From Xenorhabdus griffiniae (lineage in GTDB: Bacteria; Pseudomonadota; Gammaproteobacteria; Enterobacterales; Enterobacteriaceae): a stretch of DNA of 32,364 bases. The position numbers were made by a program, and so were the translations under genes. The stretch is taken from assembly GCF_015163655.1 (NCBI RefSeq), contig NZ_JADEUF010000038.1:1-32364 (forward strand), in the 5' to 3' direction. Below are positions 8,190 through 17,188 of this stretch, piece after piece (the stretch's first letter is position 1; each line of letters opens with the position of its first letter). The notes beneath the pieces are model-generated. The model was given only the letters and a program-made list of their open reading frames with translations. It searched no databases and was not told the origin of the DNA.

Positions 8190-9053
8190 TCAGAACATGC
8201 GGCGTTTTAATCCCATACTGTCAATAATTTTGGTCGAAATCTCTTCGACAGAATAATTAGTGGTATTCAGGTAATTAATCTTATTTTTTCGGAATAAAGC
8301 TTCAACTTCAGCAATTTCAATCCGACATTGTCGTAATGACGCATAACGGCTATTTTCACGCCGTTCTTCACGGATAGCAGCAAGCCTTTCTGGGCTAATC
8401 GTCAGTCCAAATAATTTATGCTGAAAGGATTTTAAAGCGGCGGGTAACTGCAAATTATCCATATCATCTGCGGTAAAAGGATAGTTTGCCGCCTGAATAC
8501 CAAATTGCATGGCAAGATAGAGGCTGGTTGGGGTTTTTCCACACCGAGATACGCCAAGAATAATGACTTGAGCCTGATCAAGATTACGTAATGAAATACC
8601 ATCATCATGGGCGAGAGTGTAATCAATGGCAGCAATGCGAGCATCATATTGCCCCAGATTTTTTTTCGATAAGCCGTGAGTTCGGTGTAATTCTGGTTTT
8701 GGCGCCAAGCCAATTTCTTGCTGTAAGGGTGCCACTAATGTTTGAACAATATCCTGACAAAATCCGTTACTGCGGGTAATAATGCTTTTCACTTCATCTG
8801 AAATGATGGAATAAAAAACTAATGGCTTGATTTGGGTTTGCTGATATATCGCGTTTATTTGATCTCTGACTTCCTCTGCTCTGGTTTTGCTTGTCACGAA
8901 AGGTAAGGTATAGGAAGTGATCGTAATTGGAAATTGGGATAACACGGCGTGGCCTAATACTTCAGCTGTGATTGCCGTTCCATCAGAAATAAAAAATACG
9001 CTGCGTTGTAGTATTTCATTTTCCGTTGTTTGGGAAGGATGAATGTCTATCAT
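8190..9053 (-). CDS. ppsR: PEP synthetase regulatory protein PpsR
   Basis: A bifunctional DUF299 enzyme that inactivates PEP synthetase by ADP-dependent phosphorylation of a threonine and reactivates it by Pi-dependent removal. The P-loop [11 protein letters not shown] is at about residues 167-177, and the family block [17 protein letters not shown] precedes it. The C-terminal half ([31 protein letters not shown]) is nearly identical to the E. coli protein as I recall it. I set the start at ATG 9053 ([10 protein letters not shown], 287 residues); the frame extends to a TTG at 9092 inside an ERIC-like repeat, which is less plausible. It is divergent from its target gene ppsA, as in E. coli. 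Confidence 0.94.
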   Translation of the reverse strand: MIDIHPSQTTENEILQRSVFFISDGTAITAEVLGHAVLSQFPITITSYTLPFVTSKTRAEEVRDQINAIYQQTQIKPLVFYSIISDEVKSIITRSNGFCQDIVQTLVAPLQQEIGLAPKPELHRTHGLSKKNLGQYDARIAAIDYTLAHDDGISLRNLDQAQVIILGVSRCGKTPTSLYLAMQFGIQAANYPFTADDMDNLQLPAALKSFQHKLFGLTISPERLAAIREERRENSRYASLRQCRIEIAEVEALFRKNKINYLNTTNYSVEEISTKIIDSMGLKRRMF

Positions 9054-9073
9054 TGTCTCTCTTCTTTTATCGT

Positions 9074-9148
9074 TATACGCATTAAACTTCAAGTTGCAAC
9101 TGACACAACTCTATAAAATCACACGCATCTTGCAGTCAGATTGGTATA
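9074..9148. repeat. ERIC-like repeat, short form without central hairpin
   Basis: The ends tatacgcattaaacttcaag and gcatcttgcagtcagattgg-tata match the larger copies at 18700 and 22790. The central ccccgcg hairpin is missing. It lies in the ppsR/ppsA divergent intergenic region and abuts the ppsR start. Confidence 0.6.
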
Positions 9149-9200
9149 TGCCCTTAAGATCCTTTCCAAATTATACCTGTAATAAAATAATATTGTTGGG

Positions 9201-9246
9201 TTGATCGATTCACCTTTCTATATCTGGCAAGACAATGTGCTAGGCT
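9201..9246 (+). promoter_or_regulatory. Probable Cra-activated ppsA promoter
   Basis: TTGATCGATTCA (9201-9212), read on the other strand as TGAATCGATCAA, matches the Cra (FruR) consensus TGAAWCGNTTHA at 11 of 12 positions. An extended -10, TGC-TAGGCT, sits at 9238-9246 and the -35 region is poor. If transcription begins near 9253, the Cra site is centred around -46, a typical activator position. Cra activation of ppsA is established in E. coli; here it is inferred. Confidence 0.55.
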
Positions 9247-9315
9247 ATTTCTTGCTGTGAAGTGCAGCTTTCATTTTCCGATTTGTACCTCCGAATGTAA
9301 AAAGGGTAGTTTCTA

Positions 9316-11694
9316 ATGTCCAATAGTGGCCTCACCTCAAGCAATGTGCTCTGGTATAACCAATTAGGTATGAACGACGTTAATCGGGTTGGTGGTAAAA
9401 ACGCCTCGCTTGGCGAGATGATCACCAATCTGGCTGAGCTTGGTGTGTCTGTTCCCAATGGTTTTGCTACAACTGCACAGGCATTTAATGATTTTCTGGA
9501 ACAAAGTGGTGTGAACCAGCGTATTTATCAATTGCTGGATGAAACCAATGTTGATGATGTCAATCAGTTGGCTAAAACTGGCGCGAAAATTCGTCAGTGG
9601 GTGATTGATACGCCATTTACGGCTCAACTTGAAAAAGATATCCGTGATGCCTATCTGCAATTGTCTGAAGGCGAGCCTGATGCTTCTTTCGCCGTGCGCT
9701 CTTCTGCCACCGCGGAAGATATGCCGGATGCTTCTTTTGCTGGACAGCAAGAAACTTTCTTGAATGTGCAAGGCATTGATGCAGTGATGGTGGCTATCAA
9801 GCATGTCTTTGCATCACTTTTTAATGATCGCGCTATTTCTTATCGTGTCCATCAGGGGTATGACCATCGTGGTGTGGCACTTTCTGCGGGTATACAACGC
9901 ATGGTGCGTTCTGATTTGGCTTCCTCTGGCGTGATGTTTACGATTGATACTGAATCAGGTTTTGATCAGGTTGTCTTCATTACATCAGCATATGGTTTGG
10001 GGGAGATGGTTGTTCAGGGAGCGGTAAACCCGGATGAATTTTATGTCCACAAACCGACGTTGAATAACAATCGGCCTGCAATAGTGCGCCGTAATCTTGG
10101 CTCTAAAAAAATACGCATGGTTTATGCAAATAGTAAAGAGCATGGGAAGCAAGTGCGTACGGAAGCTGTATCAGAGGAATTGCGCAATCGTTTCTCTTTG
10201 ACTGACAGTGAAGTGGAAGCGCTGGCCAGACAAGCTTTGCTAATTGAGAAACATTATGGCCGTCCGATGGATATCGAGTGGGCGAAAGATGGGCATAATG
10301 GCAAGTTATATATTGTTCAAGCCCGTCCTGAAACTGTCCGATCAAATCAGCAGGTAATGGAACGTTACCAACTCAATGAGCAAGGTAATGTATTGGTGGA
10401 AGGTCGAGCCATTGGGCATCGTATCGGCGTTGGGACTGTTAAGGTTATCCACAATCTGAGTGAAATGGATCGTATTCAAGCGGGGGATGTGCTGGTCACT
10501 GACATGACTGATCCGGATTGGGAACCGATTATGAAAAGAGCAGCAGCCATTGTCACTAATCGTGGAGGGCGTACCTGTCACGCCGCTATTATTGCTCGTG
10601 AGCTGGGTATTCCGGCTGTTGTAGGGTGTGGCGATGCGACTGAACGTTTACAAGAAGGTCAACAGGTAACTGTTTCTTGTTCGGAAGGTGATACAGGTTA
10701 CGTTTATCAGCATAAACTAGATTTCAGTGTTCAGAGTTCCCAAATTGATAAACTACCGGAATTGGATGTGAAGATCATGATGAATGTAGGTAATCCTGAT
10801 CGCGCCTTTGATTTCGCCTGTTTGCCAAATGAAGGGATTGGCTTGGCTCGACTGGAGTTTATTATTAACCGAATGATCGGTGTGCACCCTCGTGCTCTGC
10901 TTGAATACACCAAACAGTCTCCTGAGCTGCAAGAGCAAATTAACTCGTTGATGGTTGGTTATGATGATCCTATTGAGTTTTATATAGGGAAATTAACCGA
11001 AGGGATTGCAACGCTAGCGGCAGCATTCTGGCCTAAACGTGTGATTGTTCGTTTATCAGATTTCAAATCCAATGAATATGCGAACTTAGTGGGTGGAGAC
11101 AGGTATGAACCACAGGAAGAAAACCCAATGCTGGGTTTCCGTGGGGCAGGGCGTTACGTTTCTGACAGTTTCCGCCAATGTTTTGCGTTAGAGTGTGAGG
11201 CGATCAAACGGGTACGTAATGTGATGGGATTAACTAACGTTGAGGTGATGATCCCGTTTGTGCGTACCGTTGCTCAAGCGGAAGCAGTGATAGCGGAATT
11301 GGCTTCTCAGGGTTTGAAACGCGGTGAGAATGGCTTGAAAGTTATCATGATGTGTGAAATTCCATCGAATGCGTTATTAGCAGATCAATTTCTTGAATAT
11401 TTTGACGGCTTCTCAATTGGCTCAAATGATATGACGCAATTAGCTCTGGGATTAGATCGCGATTCTGGTGTGGTATCCGAATTATTCGATGAACGTAATG
11501 AAGCGGTAAAACAACTGCTTTCCATGGCAATTCAAGCGGCTAAACGGCAGGGGAAATATGTTGGTATCTGTGGCCAAGGGCCTTCGGATCATGAAGATTT
11601 TGCTCAATGGTTAATGAAGGAAGGAATTGACAGTTTATCATTGAATCCTGATACGGTTGTGAAAACGTGGGTTGCTTTGGCTGGAAGTAATTAA
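9316..11694 (+). CDS. ppsA: Phosphoenolpyruvate synthase PpsA
   Basis: Converts pyruvate, ATP and water to PEP, AMP and phosphate, the entry to gluconeogenesis from pyruvate. Length 792 matches the E. coli enzyme. The N-terminal ATP-grasp region carries [10 protein letters not shown] and [22 protein letters not shown]. The phosphohistidine domain has GGRTCHAAI with His422. The C-terminal PEP-binding barrel ends with GICGQGPS, whose Cys752 corresponds to the catalytic cysteine. The start ATG is preceded by aaaaaggg. The regulator gene ppsR is divergent upstream, and a Cra-like site lies in between. Confidence 0.97.
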   Translation: MSNSGLTSSNVLWYNQLGMNDVNRVGGKNASLGEMITNLAELGVSVPNGFATTAQAFNDFLEQSGVNQRIYQLLDETNVDDVNQLAKTGAKIRQWVIDTPFTAQLEKDIRDAYLQLSEGEPDASFAVRSSATAEDMPDASFAGQQETFLNVQGIDAVMVAIKHVFASLFNDRAISYRVHQGYDHRGVALSAGIQRMVRSDLASSGVMFTIDTESGFDQVVFITSAYGLGEMVVQGAVNPDEFYVHKPTLNNNRPAIVRRNLGSKKIRMVYANSKEHGKQVRTEAVSEELRNRFSLTDSEVEALARQALLIEKHYGRPMDIEWAKDGHNGKLYIVQARPETVRSNQQVMERYQLNEQGNVLVEGRAIGHRIGVGTVKVIHNLSEMDRIQAGDVLVTDMTDPDWEPIMKRAAAIVTNRGGRTCHAAIIARELGIPAVVGCGDATERLQEGQQVTVSCSEGDTGYVYQHKLDFSVQSSQIDKLPELDVKIMMNVGNPDRAFDFACLPNEGIGLARLEFIINRMIGVHPRALLEYTKQSPELQEQINSLMVGYDDPIEFYIGKLTEGIATLAAAFWPKRVIVRLSDFKSNEYANLVGGDRYEPQEENPMLGFRGAGRYVSDSFRQCFALECEAIKRVRNVMGLTNVEVMIPFVRTVAQAEAVIAELASQGLKRGENGLKVIMMCEIPSNALLADQFLEYFDGFSIGSNDMTQLALGLDRDSGVVSELFDERNEAVKQLLSMAIQAAKRQGKYVGICGQGPSDHEDFAQWLMKEGIDSLSLNPDTVVKTWVALAGSN

Positions 11695-11703
11695 TAGCAT
11701 TTG

Positions 11704-11807
11704 TATTAACCCAATTTCAAGTTGCCACTGGCAAATCAATGTGATTGTTTATATCTCCCCGCGTAGTGGGGAGATATTAAGACGCATCTTGAAAGGCGAT
11801 TGGTATA
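11704..11807. repeat. ERIC-like repeat
   Basis: Ends tattaacccaatttcaag and gcatcttgaaaggcgattgg-tata are imperfect inverted copies of each other. They surround a central hairpin tctccccgcg-tag-tggggaga. The element starts directly after ppsA and is followed by the ppsA terminator. Confidence 0.7.
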
Positions 11808-11813
11808 ATTCAA

Positions 11814-11851
11814 ATATAAAAGCCTGTTAAGATCCTTTCAGGCTTTTATAT
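11814..11851 (+). terminator. ppsA terminator
   Basis: A perfect 13-bp stem, ATATAAAAGCCTG/CAGGCTTTTATAT, with a 12-nt loop. The U-rich descending arm is typical of a Rho-independent terminator. It may also limit read-through from the converging rprA gene. Confidence 0.75.
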
Positions 11852-11877
11852 TCTATGTTACAGATTTTTTGGCGTGC

Positions 11878-12001
11878 AAAAAAAAGCCTATCATGGGCTG
11901 ACAGGCAAAGACTACACACAGCAATATATATACTTCGTTGAACCCAGCCTATGGCGTTATAAGCTGAGGTAGCAATACTCTGGGAAACATTTGTTTCGAT
12001 G
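11878..12001 (-). ncRNA. rprA: RprA small regulatory RNA homologue
   Basis: Read on the minus strand, the 3' half contains CAACGAA, then after an inserted GTATATAT the stretch TTGCTGTGTGTAGTCTTTGC. That matches the conserved segment of E. coli RprA. It ends in a terminator stem GCCTGTCA/TGATAGGC with a GCCCA loop and eight U residues. A 5' hairpin GAAACA/TGTTTC replaces the E. coli first stem-loop. The gene lies beside ydiK, as in E. coli. RprA is an Hfq-dependent RNA that activates rpoS translation under Rcs control. The 5' half, which includes the rpoS-pairing region in E. coli, is poorly conserved here, so target pairing is uncertain. The 5' end is inferred from the promoter; length is about 124 nt. 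Confidence 0.85.
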
Positions 12002-12007
12002 GAATGA

Positions 12008-12050
12008 ATACTAATTTAATAGGTGAGTTTATTCATTAAGAATCCTCTTA
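12008..12050 (-). promoter_or_regulatory. rprA promoter with RcsB box
   Basis: A near-perfect palindrome TAAGAGGATTCTTA (12037-12050) fits the RcsB/RcsAB box TAAGAATATTCCTA at 11 of 14 positions. It abuts a -35-like ATGAAT (12031-12036), followed after 17 bases by -10 TAGTAT (12008-12013). A box touching the -35 element is the arrangement known for E. coli rprA, so envelope-stress control by RcsB is expected. Confidence 0.7.
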
Positions 12051-12180
12051 ATAAATAGAGATTAGAAAAGAAACTGTATAAAAATAACTTTTTTGCAACA
12101 ATTTTCTTGGCGGGTTTTATTTTTTACGAAAAATGACTTTATATTTTAGATGGGGTTGTGATGATATATTCACCATTTTT
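12051..12180. other. AT-rich spacer between rprA promoter and ydiK terminator
   Basis: This is the remainder of the 370-base stretch without a protein gene between ppsA and ydiK. I see A/T runs and no convincing open frame, repeat or hairpin in it. Confidence 0.5.
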
Positions 12181-12219
12181 ATAATTGCGCGAAAATACTA
12201 TTTTTTTTCGCGCAATTAT
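12181..12219 (-). terminator. ydiK terminator hairpin
   Basis: A perfect 15-bp stem, ATAATTGCGCGAAAA/TTTTCGCGCAATTAT, with a 9-nt loop lies five bases past the ydiK stop. There is no U run after it in the minus direction. Confidence 0.6.
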
Positions 12220-12223
12220 TTAA

Positions 12224-13333
12224 TTATTTGACGTGCTTTTCCCCGAGATATTTTTCCATATCTGTCATTTTTCCTTCGGGTTTAGGAACTTCATTCATCC
12301 ATGCCAATAGCAAACTGTAAGAAACAGCCAATACAACAGGCCCAATAAATAGCCCGATGACACCTAATGAAAGGATCCCGCCGATGACTCCGGTAAGAAT
12401 TAATACCATCGGTAAGTCAGCACCAAGACGGATCAGGAATGGGCGTAGGACACCATCCATAGTGGTTAATATCAGGCTCCAGATAATTAAAATAGTTCCC
12501 CAGGTTGTTTCTCCCGTCCAATAAAGCCATGCGATAGAGGGAATGAGAACAAGCAGAGGCCCTAGCTGAGCAACACAGCATACGAACATGAACACTGTTA
12601 ATATCATGGGGTACGGAATGCCGGCAATTGCCAGCCCAATTCCGCCCGCAATGGCCTGAACCAATGCCGTTACCACTACGCCAAGAGCTACGGCTCGGAT
12701 CGATTGAGCAGCCAACAATACGACGGCGTCACCGCGTTTATCCGCCAGCCGGATAGCAAAATGGCGGATACTCAGCATAACCTGATCCCCCTTCCAATAA
12801 AGTAACACACTGAACATGACCATCAGTGCCAGATGGAAAAGAAAGCGCCCTGCATTAGCGGCTTGGGTAAAAAACCATGTTGCTGCTTTACCGATGTAAG
12901 GAGGAATTTTGTTGAGCAGTATGTTACCGCCATCAGCAATCAAATCCTGCCATTTAAGATATACATCTTCGCCAATGACAGGGACTCGATTGAGCCATTC
13001 CAGCTGTGGCAGGTGGAAAGAGGAAGGCGATTTTGCCCATTCAATCAATGGCGCACTGTTTTCTACCAGGCTACTGACAAGTAACGCAATCGGAATAACA
13101 AATAGCAAAACTAACAGTAACGTCATGATAGAAACCGCAATCCAGCGTTTTCCCCATAGCCGTTGTTGTAATTTCTCCAATAATGGCCAGGTTGCGATAA
13201 CCACCATTCCTGACCAAATAAATCCCAAAATAAAGGGACTTAACACCCAAAAGCTGGTGGTAATGAGCAATAAAATGAAGAATAGAGCGAATAACAACTT
13301 AGGTAAATCTTGGTGTGATTGTGATTTTTCCAT
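12224..13333 (-). CDS. ydiK: AI-2E/PerM-family inner-membrane transporter YdiK
   Basis: A 369-residue polytopic membrane protein of the AI-2 exporter/PerM (UPF0118) family, aligning throughout with E. coli YdiK (370 residues), whose function is undetermined. Hydrophobic segments cover residues 12-55 and 75-100, followed by a hydrophilic loop (about 105-160), then five more segments. Conserved blocks are FILGFIWSGMVVIATWP, LLAAQSIRAVALGVVVTALVQA and DGVLRPFLIRLGADLP. I chose ATG 13333 (MEKSQSHQDL) over a TTG at 13375 by length. It is divergent from ydiJ. No substrate can be assigned from the sequence. Confidence 0.9.
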   Translation of the reverse strand: MEKSQSHQDLPKLLFALFFILLLITTSFWVLSPFILGFIWSGMVVIATWPLLEKLQQRLWGKRWIAVSIMTLLLVLLFVIPIALLVSSLVENSAPLIEWAKSPSSFHLPQLEWLNRVPVIGEDVYLKWQDLIADGGNILLNKIPPYIGKAATWFFTQAANAGRFLFHLALMVMFSVLLYWKGDQVMLSIRHFAIRLADKRGDAVVLLAAQSIRAVALGVVVTALVQAIAGGIGLAIAGIPYPMILTVFMFVCCVAQLGPLLVLIPSIAWLYWTGETTWGTILIIWSLILTTMDGVLRPFLIRLGADLPMVLILTGVIGGILSLGVIGLFIGPVVLAVSYSLLLAWMNEVPKPEGKMTDMEKYLGEKHVK

Positions 13334-13545
13334 GAAATCATTTCTCAGGTAATTAAATAGTGTTGGCAGTAACAACGGTAATTAAATATAACGATATTCC
13401 ATTGGTTGCTCAAAATCGACAAATATTGTGATATGGTTGAAAACCTGCCTGCTCAGAAAGTAGAAAATTGTCTGAGTTACGTTATCCAAGATAGTATATA
13501 GATAAAGCAATGTGGATATTTATTAGAATAAGGGGCAATTAGCCA

Positions 13546-16500
13546 ATGATCCCACGTATATCACAAGCCCCCCATGTCAGTGAACTGGTACAGAACTATT
13601 TGACTGTACTGAAAGAAACGGGTTTTACTGGAGACACCGCCAGCAGTTATGCCGATAGGCTGACTATGGCGACAGATAACAGTATTTATCAATTGTTACC
13701 ACAAGCTGTTGTATTTCCTCGTTCCAGTGCTGATGTTGTTTTGCTGACAAGAATAGCAGAAGAGGAGCGTTTTAAGGCGCTGACGTTTACTCCCCGTGGC
13801 GGTGGAACTGGCACGAATGGACAATCACTTAACAGTGGTATTGTGGTGGACATGTCCCGTTATATGAACCGTATTTTGGAAATCAATCCAGAGCAGGGAT
13901 GGGTAAGGGTAGAAGCTGGTGTTATCAAAGATCAGCTTAATCAATACCTAAAACCTTTCGGTTATTTTTTCTCCCCAGAACTTTCAACCAGTAATCGTGC
14001 TACGTTAGGCGGTATGATCAATACAGATGCCTCCGGTCAGGGATCGTTGGTTTATGGTAAAACCTCGGACCATGTACTGGGTGTCCGTGCTGTTTTATTG
14101 GGAGGGGAAATGTTGGACACCCGTCCTATGAGTACAGCATTGGCGGAATCGATTGCCCAAGAAGAGAATATCGTTGGTCGTATTTATAAAGCGGTATTGG
14201 AACGTTGTCGTGAACAACGGAAACTAATCATTGAGAAGTTCCCTAAACTCAATCGATTTTTGACGGGATACGATTTACGCCATGTATTCAGCGACGATAT
14301 GCAGTTTTTTGATCTCACCCGTATTTTGACGGGTTCTGAAGGTACTTTGGCCTTCATTACCGAGGCGACGCTGGATATCACACCGTTACCTAAAGTCAGG
14401 CGACTGGTGAATGTCAAATATGATTCCTTTGATTCTGCCCTACGTAATGCTCCCTTTATGGTCGAAGCCAAAGCGCTCTCAGTGGAAACGGTAGACTCTA
14501 AGGTACTCAATCTGGCGCGCGAAGATATCATCTGGCATTCAGTGAAGGAATTGATTACGGATGTGCCTGATAAGGATATGCAAGGTCTGAATATTGTTGA
14601 ATTCAGTGGTAATGACGGACAGAAAATTGATCAGCAGTTGCAGGAGCTTTGTTTACGCCTTGATGAATTGATGGAAAAAAATCAGGCGGGCATTATTGGC
14701 TATCAGATATGCCATGATTTGAGGGATATTGAGCGCATTTATGCCATGCGGAAAAAATCCGTCGGATTGTTAGGCAACAGTAAAGGTCCAGCTAAACCCA
14801 TTCCATTTGTCGAAGATACTTGTGTTCCTCCTCAACACCTTGCCGATTACATTACTGAATTTCGCCAGCTTTTGGATAATCACCAACTGAATTACGGCAT
14901 GTTTGGTCATGTAGATGCAGGTGTTTTACACGTGCGTCCTGCGTTAGATATGTGTGATCCTCAGCAGGAAATCTTGATGAAACAGATTTCTGATGAAGTT
15001 GTTCATTTGACGGCCAAATATGGTGGTTTGTTATGGGGAGAACATGGAAAAGGTTTTCGAGCAGAATATAGCCCTGCCTTTTTTGGTGAGGTTTTGTATA
15101 ACGAATTGCGCCGAATAAAAGCGGCATTTGATCCACTCAATCGCCTCAATCCGGGGAAAATCTGTCCACCAATTGGTGTCGATGCACCCATGATGAAAGT
15201 GGATGCAGCCAAGCGCGGAACTTATGATCGTACCATTCCTGTCAATGTAAGGACTGCATTTCGTGGCGCAATGGAATGTAATGGTAATGGGTTATGCTTC
15301 AATTTCGATGTCAGAAGCCCAATGTGTCCATCAATGAAAATCAGTCAGCATCGCATACATTCTCCCAAAGGCAGGGCGACTCTGGTGAGAGAATGGTTGC
15401 GGCTTTTGACCGAACAAGGGGTTGAACCTAAATTGCTGGAGCATGGGCTGGATCAAGCACGCCCCAGTTTGCGAGGATTGATTGAAAAGACTCGTCATAG
15501 CTGGCTGGCGTGGCGAGGTGAATATGATTTCTCACATGAAGTTAAAGAGGCTATGTCAGGTTGTTTAGCCTGTAAAGCGTGTTCCACACAGTGCCCGATC
15601 AAGATTGATGTCCCTTCGTTTCGTTCACGCTTCTTAGCTTTGTATCACAGCCGTTATTTGCGTCCATTGTGTGATCATATTGTTGCTAATGTTGAACACA
15701 GTACGCCATTGATGGCAAAAGCGCCGCGAATATTTAATTTTTTCCTGAAACAACCGTGGGTACAAAAAATCAGCCAGCATACCATTGGCATGGCTGATTT
15801 GCCGTTACTTTCCTACCCGACATTGCAACAGCAACTTGCTGGTCATTATGCAGCAAGGACAACGCTGGAACAATTGGAAGGTATGTCATCATTACAGCGT
15901 GACCAACATGTGCTGATTGTCCAGGATCCTTTTACCAGTTATTACGATGCGAAAGTGGTTACCGATTTTGTATTGTTGACAGAAAAGTTGGGGTATAAGC
16001 CTGTCTTATTGCCATTTTCACCCAATGGAAAGGCGCAGAATGTTAAAGGGTTCTTGAATCGATTTGCCAAAACCGCGGGAAAAACGGCTGACTTCCTTAA
16101 TCGGATAGCGCGCCTGAATATTCCTATGGTAGGTGTCGATCCTGCTTTAGTTCTGTGTTATCGGGATGAATACAACGCTATTCTCGGTGAGCGGAGAGGA
16201 GATTTTAACGTTCAGTTGGTACATGAATGGCTAATCAGCATCCTGCCGGAAAAAATATCACAAGTGAAAAACGATGATTCCGTGTCCAGAGATGCCTGGT
16301 ATCTGCTTGGACACTGTACCGAAGTAACAGCATTGCCTAATAGCGGCAAACAGTGGGCTGATATCTTCTGCCATTTTGGTCACCAATTGAATCATGTCAA
16401 TGTTGGGTGCTGTGGCATGGCGGGTACTTATGGTCACGAAAAGAAAAATCTGGAGAAATCCATTGGCATCTACAAACTGTCATGGGCTCCGGCACTGAAA

Positions 16501-16617
16501 AATTTATCCTTAGAACACTGCCTAAGTACAGGGTATTCGTGTCGTAGCCAAGTGAAGCGCATAGAAGGAAAACAGCTTAAACATCCATTACAAGCCCTAT
16601 TGGAGATAATGTCGTGA
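13546..16617 (+). CDS. ydiJ: FAD-linked oxidase / iron-sulfur protein YdiJ (probable D-2-hydroxyglutarate dehydrogenase)
   Basis: A 1023-residue fusion of a GlcD/FAD-PCMH oxidase with an iron-sulfur and CCG module. The FAD-binding part has FTPRGGGTGTNGQS near residue 82 and STSNRATLGGMINTDASGQGS. The FAD-oxidase C-terminal domain includes FGHVDAGVLHVRPALD, whose histidines are family metal-site residues. The 4Fe-4S motif is CLACKACSTQCP with Cys673, 676, 679 and 683. A cysteine-rich NVGCCGMAGTYGHE block is near residue 955. It is close to E. coli YdiJ, which has been reported to oxidise D-2-hydroxyglutarate; substrate here is inferred. AAGGGG precedes the start. It overlaps menI by four bases, so the two are co-translated. 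Confidence 0.94.
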   Translation: MIPRISQAPHVSELVQNYLTVLKETGFTGDTASSYADRLTMATDNSIYQLLPQAVVFPRSSADVVLLTRIAEEERFKALTFTPRGGGTGTNGQSLNSGIVVDMSRYMNRILEINPEQGWVRVEAGVIKDQLNQYLKPFGYFFSPELSTSNRATLGGMINTDASGQGSLVYGKTSDHVLGVRAVLLGGEMLDTRPMSTALAESIAQEENIVGRIYKAVLERCREQRKLIIEKFPKLNRFLTGYDLRHVFSDDMQFFDLTRILTGSEGTLAFITEATLDITPLPKVRRLVNVKYDSFDSALRNAPFMVEAKALSVETVDSKVLNLAREDIIWHSVKELITDVPDKDMQGLNIVEFSGNDGQKIDQQLQELCLRLDELMEKNQAGIIGYQICHDLRDIERIYAMRKKSVGLLGNSKGPAKPIPFVEDTCVPPQHLADYITEFRQLLDNHQLNYGMFGHVDAGVLHVRPALDMCDPQQEILMKQISDEVVHLTAKYGGLLWGEHGKGFRAEYSPAFFGEVLYNELRRIKAAFDPLNRLNPGKICPPIGVDAPMMKVDAAKRGTYDRTIPVNVRTAFRGAMECNGNGLCFNFDVRSPMCPSMKISQHRIHSPKGRATLVREWLRLLTEQGVEPKLLEHGLDQARPSLRGLIEKTRHSWLAWRGEYDFSHEVKEAMSGCLACKACSTQCPIKIDVPSFRSRFLALYHSRYLRPLCDHIVANVEHSTPLMAKAPRIFNFFLKQPWVQKISQHTIGMADLPLLSYPTLQQQLAGHYAARTTLEQLEGMSSLQRDQHVLIVQDPFTSYYDAKVVTDFVLLTEKLGYKPVLLPFSPNGKAQNVKGFLNRFAKTAGKTADFLNRIARLNIPMVGVDPALVLCYRDEYNAILGERRGDFNVQLVHEWLISILPEKISQVKNDDSVSRDAWYLLGHCTEVTALPNSGKQWADIFCHFGHQLNHVNVGCCGMAGTYGHEKKNLEKSIGIYKLSWAPALKNLSLEHCLSTGYSCRSQVKRIEGKQLKHPLQALLEIMS

Positions 16618-17027
16618 TTTGGAAACGTAATATAGATGTAAATACACTGAATCAATTTAATAGTGAGTGTATGGTAAAACATGTCGGGATCGAATTTACC
16701 CAGATTGGCGATGATTTTATCGAAGGAACAATGCCAGTCGATCAACGAACTAAACAGCCATTCGGGATCTTGCATGGCGGGGCATCTGTGGTATTGGCTG
16801 AAACACTTGGCTCAATTGCAGGTTATCTCTGTTCGGAAGGCGAACAGAAAGTGGTGGGAGTAGAGATTAATGCTAACCACCTTAAATCTGTTCAAGAAGG
16901 CGTGGTGAAAGGCATTTGTAAACCTGTCCATCTTGGTCGTTCACATCAGGTTTGGCAGATTGATATCTATAATGATCAACAACAATTATGCTGTACGTCT
17001 CGCCTGACAACAGCAGTTCTGTCTTAA
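16614..17027 (+). CDS. menI: 1,4-dihydroxy-2-naphthoyl-CoA hydrolase MenI
   Basis: A hot-dog-fold thioesterase of 137 residues that releases 1,4-dihydroxy-2-naphthoate from its CoA ester in menaquinone synthesis. The motif GILHGGASVVLAETLGS holds the catalytic Glu63, with HGG at 54-56. The start is a GTG in a GTGA overlap with the ydiJ stop, with GGAG eight bases upstream. The ATG forms present internally are too far in. In E. coli the next genes are ydiH and the suf operon; here ldtE follows instead. Confidence 0.94.
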   Translation: MIWKRNIDVNTLNQFNSECMVKHVGIEFTQIGDDFIEGTMPVDQRTKQPFGILHGGASVVLAETLGSIAGYLCSEGEQKVVGVEINANHLKSVQEGVVKGICKPVHLGRSHQVWQIDIYNDQQQLCCTSRLTTAVLS

Positions 17028-17048
17028 TTACCTTACCTGTTACATTTT

Positions 17049-17077
17049 GTTCCTGTCAGTATTTGGCTGGCGGGAAC
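17049..17077 (+). terminator. Hairpin after menI
   Basis: An 11-bp stem GTTCCTGTCAG/CTGGCGGGAAC (two G-U pairs) with a 7-nt loop lies 21 bases after the menI stop. It lacks a U run. It is the likely 3' end of the ydiJ-menI transcript. Confidence 0.45.
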
Positions 17078-17188
17078 AACTGGACGATATAAATCCCGCT
17101 TTGATTGCTACGAATGAGATAGAATAGTTTTGCAAAGTAGGCTATTAATTAACCACCAACACTCAAGTATCATTTTCAGGAAGCACGT

